64,000 nt of DNA from Liolophura sinensis (taxonomy: Eukaryota > Mollusca > Polyplacophora > Chitonida > Chitonidae). How positions within the stretch are numbered: the stretch's first letter is position 1; each line of letters begins with the position of its first letter. Positions 55,701 through 64,000 of the stretch are shown piece after piece. The notes under the pieces are model-generated. The model worked only from the letters and a program-made list of their open reading frames with translations, made no database searches and had not been told where the DNA came from. The stretch spans positions 33,017,979-33,081,978 of the forward strand of contig NC_088302.1 in NCBI RefSeq assembly GCF_032854445.1, in the 5' to 3' direction. The translations under genes and the position numbers were made by a program.

Positions 55701-56018
55701 GAGCAAAGTATAATGTTGATGGTGGTTAGAGAACAATAGACACGAGCAAATGTTCAAGGAATGTTCAAACCAGAGTATATAGTCGTTCCTTGTATGCTTA
55801 TTTCGTCATGTCCCTCGCTGATCGAGTTAATGACACTTCTTTGCTTGGAACCCAGTGAGTATGGGAATCAGTCACCATTTACCAAATTCCAACGACAGTT
55901 TATTCAATTTCAACGACAATTTACCAAAATGGAAATGCAGTTTACTAAATTCACCAGCAGAAACATTTTGCTGACACGATAAGCCAATGCAAGTTTTGTT
56001 TAAAAGAAAGAGATAGTA
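52715..56018. other. Intergenic, no supported gene
   Basis: Short open frames occur on both strands, but none has splice context, codon bias or a recognisable domain. About 54510-54550 resembles 45312-45345 (AGTGT.ATAA.TGGCAAA then TCAC.CGTA). Confidence 0.4.
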
Positions 56019-56200
56019 GGGTGCCTCCGTGGCCGAGGTTGTTCGCGTGCCAGCGCGGAGCAATGACCCAGATTAATGACCCGCATTAATGCGGTTGCTG
56101 TGAATTTAAGTCCACCTGGTTTCCTCTGCGGCCATACGTGGGAAGTTCTGTCAGCAATGGTAGTGGGTTCCTTTGGGATTTTATTTATAAATAAATAAGA
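56019..56200 (+). mobile_element. Family A SINE lacking its CTTGAGTACGG segment
   Basis: The head GTGCCTCCGTGGCCGAGGTT, the GCGGTTGCTGTGAATTTAAG B-box region and CGTGGGAAGTTCTGTCAGCA are present, then it jumps to an ATAAATAAATAAG tail. Flanks AAGAAAGAGATAGTAG and AAGAAAAGACAGTAG look like a decayed target duplication. Confidence 0.75.
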
Positions 56201-58055
56201 AAAGACAGTAGGCTAAATGTGGAGCATGAATTACTCCTTAATAAATAATATGTGTTTTCACCTTAGTCTAGTGGTTAAAGTCTTTGAGTTTCAATTGTTT
56301 GGAAACACAAGCCGCGGGTTTAGTCCTGACCTTGGGCGGAGAATTGCTGTTGCTGTCCATGGAGCCTCGGTGACATGGAGCGGTCTGACATTGCCGTTTG
56401 CACAGTTCACTGTTCACTGAAGACCAATTGTCTTCTACAAATATGGTAAGGATTGCCTGTAAGTTGCACGTAAAAAACCCTGCCAGTGTATTGCCAAAAG
56501 TCGGTGATTTACCCGAAAAAACTGTCAACCATTATTTAAGTAGAAAGTCGTGAACACGTCATCAAAGAATAGTCAATTATAGAATATATAAGTAAATATT
56601 TCACCTTTTTTGCTCTTTCTATATACATTTAGAGCGTTATTTTTCTATAACAACCAAGGTGAATAAATCATTGCTTTACCAAGTTATCCTCAAAGTGTCT
56701 GATGGCTGTATTCTGCGATGATTTATATCGATTCGGTCTAGCTATATTAGTGTAGCGACCGACACAAAGACAACCGATTAATGAACACGAAGAGCTTCCT
56801 GCGCATCACGTCGCGTACCTTTTCAATAGTTACAGAGTATCTGTGGATAAGTGAAGTTCTACCGTCCCTTCTGTTCGGCTTTCAACTTTGTGTCATTTGT
56901 ATCACTCTATTTGACTTTTGGTAGACTGATTTACGATCACAGGCCGACAACCGCATACATGATTTATATATAAATATAACCAGAGTATATGAGAATAGTC
57001 CTTTAAAGCTGGAACAAACCGTATCGTAATGACAGCGGCTAATTAAAAACAGGATGACGCAGTTTGTTCACACGGCAATAGAGACCTTTAGTTAGAACTT
57101 CAAACCGCAATTAGTTTACCTATTCTAGTTACAGAAAGGCCTAGAATATACCGTAATCTATAATTAATTCAGTGTAAATCTGCAAATAGGTGGACACATA
57201 CAACACATATGAATATAGATGCTTTGATCTAGTACAAAATGAGAACAGTACAACATTTTCTTCTTGTTCCAGCTACACACGAATGGACAAAGCGGTACCA
57301 GGGGACTTTTATTGGTGTTCACTTTTGCCTTTTGGAGTTTATGTGTAGTCATATGTGTCCACATACTGTTTTGCTCCCCCACCCCCACCCTTCAAAAAGG
57401 CTGTAGGCCTACGCAGAAGTTTAAGGTGCGTGGTTGCATGTACATTCCCTCTTTTGTGTCTATTCACTTAAATCCATACAGTGTATTCAAGGTGGAATGA
57501 GTTAAAATCAAAGCCAAAACAATCCGAAATTTCGAAAACAATTCATTTATGCACATTTGTGAAAGAGTGATATATTGTGCATTTTTAAACAAGCCAAATT
57601 TAAGAGAAAAAAACCCCACTAACTAACAGAATATAGATACGTCATCGTGCCTATAGGTTATGTTTCAAACCTTTAACGATTCCGTTACCTGACGGTCATT
57701 TGGACGCCATGTGCAGTGAATTGATATATGTGTCTACGAGACTAAAGCCCCAAACATCAAGTCATCTGTTATTCTGGTATACCGTAAGGTTTGATAAATT
57801 GTATGGTCATGAAGGCATTGGAGTTTAAACAACATCTGTCCAGGCATTCCTATGTTAAATCGTCAACATTTCAAAGAAGGCCGTACGAATAAGTTTAGCA
57901 TGCGTGATTACCTACCCTCTATTGTGTCCATTGACGATAAGCCAGAAAAAGACGTTGTGAACAATTCCTTCATTTTAACATGTTTTTAACACATTTACTT
58001 TCGGAAAACAAAATACCTACCAAAATTTACTTACGCCATCGTCTCTACTCACAAC
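56201..58055. other. Intergenic, nothing recognised
   Basis: AT-rich, no repeat copy or coding signature identified on either strand. Confidence 0.35.
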
Positions 58056-58406
58056 ATGTACTTTTTCAAAGCATTCACCGACCCGTTACTCGAATTCTTC
58101 ATGCCGATTTATTTCATTCGCCTATATATACGACATTTCTCGTCGCAGGACACTGACATGCGTAGGCCTGTGGATGACTGCATCAGGGAAATAAATGCAG
58201 CCCATAACGGAAGGACAAAGGAAAATGTTCCTGCTTCATTCAAAGAATTTTTTCTACACACATACAGGTGTATACAAATTAGAATGACAAGACAAAGAGA
58301 ATACCATGATATCAACAGCGAAACTAAACAAATTCAATTAAAAAATAGACACTCTATACAGGAATGCATTCGCCGTTTGGAAAGTACATATGACAAACAC
58401 GCTTAA
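58056..58406 (+). CDS. Unrecognised open frame, 116 codons; possible terminal exon
   Basis: I do not recognise this protein. The second half is the more protein-like: RRPVDDCIREINAAHNG, ENVPASFKEFFLHTYRC, then a charged helical stretch ending ECIRRLESTYDKHA and a stop. A good splice acceptor (TTCTCGTCGCAG|GACACTG, exon from 58150) precedes it, so it may be the last exon of a spliced gene. An ATG at 58158 would alternatively give an 82-residue product. No partner exon was found and chance cannot be excluded. Confidence 0.3.
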   Translation: MYFFKAFTDPLLEFFMPIYFIRLYIRHFSSQDTDMRRPVDDCIREINAAHNGRTKENVPASFKEFFLHTYRCIQIRMTRQREYHDINSETKQIQLKNRHSIQECIRRLESTYDKHA

Positions 58407-60324
58407 GTGTTTCTTCAGTGTTGAGGTTGATCAGTGTAGCCCCTGTCGCGTGAGCAGAGCGTATCACTGCATTAGGGGTTGTTGTCCAATCTAGTCACCA
58501 GAAGATCGTTATGCCACAGTACCGTTATGTCATTCTGGTCACGCACGGATTCAAGATCTAGTGATCTGAGCGCCTTTCCCGAATCAGTTCTCACAAATTA
58601 TTCACGCTTGATATTCCAGATTTAAGCTTTACAAGTTTAAGAGGCTTATAAGAATAAGTGCATGTTGCGTCTGACATATCACTAATGTGAAAGCGTGACA
58701 GACAAATCTGACAGAATGTCCATCAAATGCAGTGAGATTTTCCCTAAAGGCTCGCTTGTTTAGTGTAGATTTTCTCGAAGCTCAATTAATTCTGTGCTTC
58801 ACGTTTAGAGAAATTTCATCATCTCATCCAGACTGAACTGTGACAAAACTTCTACATCTTCCCTTTTCACACTCTTTGGCTTTTTGTTTCATTAATATTT
58901 AAGCCTTTTCGCGAGAGTTTCACTCAGTATTGTACTTAAATCATTATTTAAGCTTTTTAATATTGATAAAACAAAACTAATTGATCATTTGATACGACCT
59001 AAATCGAATTTTGGATGAAAGGCAATAGGACCAGATATCAATCAAATTTTAGCTAAAGAAATCATTGTATTATACTACATTCATTGTTTAAGCACACAAG
59101 ACACATGAGTGTCTTCTGTGCTTAAACATGAGTTTGGCCAGAAAAGATCTCTGTCTGATTAAACTTAGTCTGCAAATGTTGTGATACAGAAGTGAATTAC
59201 TATACGTTTATGTCACTGAGCATAAGGCTCATTAAACTTCACGAAGAATTGCTTCTAAAGCTTTTGTTCACATGGAATTCGGATTGTCACTTGAGTTAAG
59301 GCGGAAATCTCTTACTATTGGTGACACACAGTCTCTCGATATCGTCATACAGAGCTGATTTACTATACTTTTATGTCAAAAACTGTCTGAACATTACGAA
59401 GAACTGTTTGTGAATTTGTATATGTACGGTACAGTTTGATTTAACGCACTGAGAACATTTTAGTCCGTGAAATATGTTGGTGACAATTATATAGGCGCCA
59501 AATTTAATGTGTATGGTTAAAATATAAACAAATCTAAGAAGTGGGCGGAGTTTAGCAAGGGCAGTGTGCCTCATAAAAATATCAGCACTTTAACTCTCTC
59601 GTTACGTTTCATAATTGAAACGGATACTTTGTAATCGTTAGATTCCGTTACTTAACCTTGGAGTCGGGTGTACAAAATTTTGTTCAAAGTTAAGTTATCG
59701 GCTTAAATCTTAAACAGTCTCATCTCAACCAAAAGCTAATTAGACTGGAGTCTAGAGTAAAGATTAAATAGGTCTTACATCTAATACACTTCAAAAATTG
59801 TACTTTGGTGTTTAAATATGAAGACATAACTATAGGTGGCGTGATCCATTGTGTGGGTGGTTTGGGAAATTGATATGTTTTATACAGTTATCGACCTGTA
59901 AAATCCGTTGAACGCGTCACGTGAGGTAGACAAAAGCCAAGCTTTCCTCATTACAGGAAAGTTGTGGAGATGACCGTTATTTATTCCACGGAAACTTGGC
60001 GGGTTCGTAGACTGAAGTAACGAGCTAAATCGGTGTGAAGTAAATGCATGGTCGCAGACTGAGTACCTCGTGTAAATCCCACCAGGATGAGCTCCAGTCA
60101 ACGAGCTCCGACAGACTAATCTCCTCTTTGTGCATTGTATCTGCTTTACGAAATCACCGAAACAAACTTTATGTATTTCAAGCTGTAACGAATGTTTAGC
60201 TTCACTGATAAACCTTGAAGGCCATTTAAACAAAGCTATGCTCAGAATTAACTGTTTGACCTAAAGCCACACACACATTGGTCCCACAGGCCTGTATCTA
60301 TCTGCTGCATAATGCATTGTGTAC
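58407..60324. other. Intergenic, nothing recognised
   Basis: AT-rich with repeated short words (GAAGAATTG, TATACTTTTATGTCA / TATACGTTTATGTCA at about 59200 and 59362) hinting at an old local duplication. No gene seen. Confidence 0.35.
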
Positions 60325-60474
60325 CTAGGAAGGTTCGACAGCAATTTACGAATGGTCGTGGGTTTCCCCCGGGCTCTGCCCGGTTTCCTCCCACCATAAT
60401 GCTGGCCGCCGTCGTATAAGTGAAATATTCTTGAGTACGGTGTAAAACACCGACCAAATAAATAAATAAATGAA
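60325..60474 (+). mobile_element. Family A SINE, 5'-truncated
   Basis: From AGGAAGGTTCGACAGCAATT through CTTGAGTACGGTGTAAAACA to AAATAAATAAATAAATGAATA. It is close to the consensus of other copies and therefore fairly young; no tRNA head. Confidence 0.88.
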
Positions 60475-63400
60475 TAAGTAAGGATAATGTATTGATTTCA
60501 CCAAGATGTGGTGATGCATCCTTTAATCAGATCTTGGATAAAGGTTTGCTCTAGGTTTACAAAGCCCATTGCGTACATATTAATCCGGTATTTATTTATG
60601 TGTCAGCATCAAATGCTGCTCTATTGCCTGTTCAAAATCAACGTACCTGAGTTTACATTCAGAGGTAAAAAACAACGTTGCTAGTCTTCTGAACTGCAAG
60701 GTTTTCAGCTGCTGCCTTTCTTAGAAATGTTTCTTGTCATTCACAAGCACTGGAATTGTATTGCACAAATGTTTTTTGTAGTCTCACGCCAACAAGACAA
60801 CTTTACGACGATCGATTCTGCAGTCGTTTTAATATGACATAAAGCCAAGCGCGCACCAGAACATTTAAGTGGGCCATTGGACTAATGAAGGGATTCGTGT
60901 TGTGTGCAACTATCCGAGATGGCGACCATCCAATGTCGGCAACAATAGCCAATAAATTTTTTAATTATAGTGACTAATATCTTGTAGCGAAGCCATGGAC
61001 ACTTATAGTTATTGTGATGATAAACACTTAGACTAATCGACTAATTCAATTAGCAGCAGATTTGAGTTCTCATAATTTGGATATTAAAATGACGTGCTCA
61101 AGGAAATTTAGGTCTGATGAAGACGACATGCCACTATGGAATAAAGAATATTGTGTTGTCTTCTCTCCAGGGCAAAACTCGTGCTGTGGCCTTAGGCTTA
61201 GGTCCCAGATTGGTAATGGAATGCTCGCAATGGCTTTGCTATGAATCATATTTATTCACCTATTTGACTGGAGTTTAATGATAAGCTCAAAATTATTTGT
61301 CTTTATTGATGGCAATTATACACTTTTAAAAATATAATTTAAAAAAACTGCTGTAAATTGACAGCTAAACATAAACGTGATGGCAACCATGAATTTACTA
61401 GTTTTTCTATATTAGAGGTGTAAATATACAGCAATTGGTATACATAGGGACTAAATTTGCGTAACTCAATTAATAATCTCAACAGTCATTTTAGTATATG
61501 GGTACATAGCTACGTCAATTTGTTCTGTATATATATATACTAGTGGGTACTATATATATTTATTTTACACCACTGCTGTATAGATATACGGTTAAAGTCA
61601 AAATTACTGTTTTCAAAAAATGGTAGGACTTTTAACAGCAGGTGGGAAAATATACAATATACAGGAAGTAGGTGGATAAAGCCCGAATACAGCAAAAGCC
61701 CTTTGAGGGTGCCTAACACAACTCTAAAGAGCTGCGACCGAATCAGCGAGAGTTGGAATTGAACTCTCGACCGCAATGGCCGCTGTCGAAAAGAATGCTT
61801 TACTCGAACTGTAGAGTATCGAAACGAGAGACAGGGAGATGTGACTTGAAGGTCCAGTGTGTATTACGCACCTGTTACAATCAATTGCTGAGGTCGAATC
61901 GCTATGGATCGCGCGACTTGTGTTGAGCAGCAAAATGACAAACGTTGCGTAATGTTGGCTGATCTGAATAAGGATGGGGTCAGTATTATGTTCCTTTAAA
62001 ATATGAAACAAAAATTAACGGTACCCTTACAAGAACTGACGATTGCCAATAGGTTTTCTGCCACAAACTATCTGGAGGTGTGTATTTCTCCTTGGAATAC
62101 TAACGCTGTTATCTGGACTCGCGGCCATTGGCGTGGTCCGATACACTGTATTGTCTCTTGCTCTATTTATTATCGTATATATTCTTTCTGTGAAAGAATA
62201 AATGATAAGCTGACAAAACCATGTGAGTTTTAAGCAACAAAGGCAGTTAGATGGAAGGAAGGATGTCGAAGTGCGAAACAAAATAGTGTTCCCTGGAAAC
62301 CTTTATACTGATATAATGGATGAAGTGTAGCAGCTTGTCTGGACCAACTCCAAGCTAATTACGAAGATCACGGTAGACGAGCTTGTAATACGAACCTAAG
62401 TACAAAGTACAAACTAAGGACGTAATGTGTATTCGAACAAAGTAACAACGAGTTGCTTAGCTTTCCCTGGACGATTGTCTCCGTGTAGAAAGCCGCGCCT
62501 GGATCCACGCCAAGAAGTATTTATCTGTGTAGGTATAGAGGTCTTCTATGACAGCCGCGAGCCTCAGTAGAAGCCTTCACTTCAGGCTCCTGACCTCCGT
62601 ATTTTTAGAACAATAGAAGACAAGTGTTTCAAATCAATAGTCGAAGCCAGGCGCACAGATGGATGAAAAACGGACTGATTCGTTTTAGGCATCGCTTGAA
62701 AGAAGGAAATGAGAAGCTAGGTGAAAAAAATGTTAAGTTTCCATATTCCAGTTATCCTCTATTAGACAATAATACCGAAAATTCTGCACAAATCACAAAA
62801 TAATTATTAAGATCGTCGACAAGACACAGTACAATACTCCACATGCCAAGGGGCAAACTGAAATGTTGGCCTACCCTGTCAGATAATCTGATCATGATAC
62901 GCCGAATCAGCTCTGTCAGAGTGTGCACACTCCCGTGATCATTGGATATTTTTTGTGTTTCTATCCGATTTCACGCAATATTTTTTTTTAAAAATTAATA
63001 CTTTAGAAATGTCCATTTTATAGAATGTCTCATTTTAGGTAGTTATTGTGGATGTGTATTGATTAAGGAACGTATGGACATAGCACAATAAATGATAAAT
63101 CAAGTTCGAGAGCAAGATGGACAAGATAGGTTTATTAATATTTTAAAAAGAAACCCCATTATTTTCTCGGACAGTTTTTAATGGTCTTTCATCTCATATA
63201 TACTTCAGTTTAATGTTTTCTTTGCTCTTAAGACTGATCCGATTCATTCTAATATTGACAAAGTCGATCAAAAAATTTGTCTTTGGAAATCTTCAAAGTT
63301 TTATTTACTGGAAATCTGTAAAATTCCGAACCGACAGACAAAGTAAACATTTTTCCTCAAAAGGATTCATTAAGAAAATGGAAAGTATCCAACTAGTTCG

Positions 63401-63888
63401 AATTTGAGAAATGAAGCGGTAAAGAGAGAGAGAGAAAATTGCTTTGCGTTGACAGATTCTTTGATCTTGTATTGATTTATCATTGATGCCCGAAAAAGTG
63501 GATAACAATATTACCCTCCCTGTGCCAGGATGGTTACAAGGTTTAAATATTTAAGGATTGTCTGAACAGCTGGCCATCAAATAACGATTTCTGGTTCTCT
63601 CGCGTACTTAATATTGACTTCATGGTAGAAACCTCATTACAGTATCTTACGAACCCCATCTTTAAACATTGTATTATATTTTTTATTTCTTCCCGAGTCG
63701 TTGTCTGTCCTAAATTTTCCCATTTGTTTAAATTACAGCCTGTAATGTAATTCAATCCAAACGTTCTCGACACTTCCGTATTTATGAGTTTAGTGTCATT
63801 GTACATAGGGTATACATTCTGCAAATATGTACCGGTTATGTAAACATGTTTACGATGAAACCATCCACAATTTTCTTTTACGTTAGCC
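60475..63888. other. Intergenic, nothing recognised
   Basis: AT-rich; a GA microsatellite at about 63420-63435. A hairpin at about 61750-61770 (7-bp perfect stem) lies in otherwise unremarkable sequence. No gene could be supported. Confidence 0.35.
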
Positions 63889-63926
63889 TATAAATATGAG
63901 CGACGGAGTTGTGAAGCTAGCAGTCA
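63889..63926 (+). promoter_or_regulatory. Candidate TATA plus initiator promoter facing out of the window
   Basis: TATAAATA (63889-63896) is followed 32 bp later by CAGTCATT, an initiator-like element, at the spacing usual for animal TATA promoters. An ATG at 63978 is open to the window end (MTNRYFK). If real, the gene lies mostly to the right of this window. Confidence 0.4.
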
Positions 63927-64000
63927 TTCATTCAAGTCCACGGTTGAATGTTTTAGTGTTTCAGCGTCGGACACGATATGACCAATCGGTATTTTAAAAC

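Noticed and set aside
61750-61771. Perfect 7-bp stem hairpin resembling a tRNA T arm
   Set aside because: No acceptor stem, D arm or anticodon arm around it; a chance short palindrome or tRNA-like debris.
61724-62281. Two - strand frames of 84-95 codons
   Set aside because: No homology, splice signals or composition distinguish them from surrounding intergenic DNA.

Overview
This is animal nuclear DNA, most likely from a mollusc. The coding sequence is split by GT-AG introns. The non-coding DNA is AT-rich and full of tRNA-headed SINEs of the kinds common in mollusc genomes: one family whose 3' part carries CTCAAGAATATTTCACTTA, and one that ends in (ACTC)n. Species and class (bivalve or gastropod) cannot be fixed from the sequence alone. 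There are no bacterial operons, CRISPR arrays or true tRNA/rRNA genes.

Layout. (1) 1-2,500: an intronless rhodopsin-class GPCR on the + strand, neuropeptide-receptor-like, with a CCAAT/TATA-type promoter. (2) 2,500-11,600: non-coding, with 70-bp and 22-bp tandem repeats, fold-back elements, SINEs and a 1.1-kb hAT-like non-autonomous element with a 5-bp target duplication. (3) 11,606-42,930: one large gene on the - strand, the homologue of GON4L (nuclear transcriptional regulator of the GON-4/YY1AP1 family). I could place 27 coding exons with consistent splice phases, about 1,720 codons. The exon carrying the first PAH-like helical repeat is the last found; the C-terminal PAH2/SANT exons expected from vertebrate GON4L were not found. 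(4) 43-64 kb: gene-poor DNA with a nested SINE-in-MITE, several SINEs, a Penelope-type GIY-YIG relic, a diverged tandem duplication that looks like duplicated regulatory DNA, and a TATA/initiator pair at the right edge that may start a gene outside the window.

The most unusual point is inside GON4L. A block of seven consecutive exons (E2-E8, 37.1-41.95 kb) is repeated as E9-E12 and E14-E16 (26.86-36.6 kb). The block is bounded by phase-2 introns, so two copies, or either one alone, can be spliced in frame. Copy 2 (nearer the C-terminus) keeps the residues conserved with vertebrate GON4L, and copy 1 has diverged. The first intron of copy 2 has swollen from 184 bp to 5.3 kb because it holds a six-exon hAT-type transposase gene. 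Copy 2 exon E14 and the downstream conserved exon E18 each carry a single-base homopolymer-type indel that breaks the frame. These are either consensus errors or signs of decay, and raw reads would decide.

Another GON4L intron holds a roughly 5.6-kb minisatellite of about 110 copies of a 50-bp unit, with two main linked unit types and local higher-order structure. Its last unit is split by a SINE.
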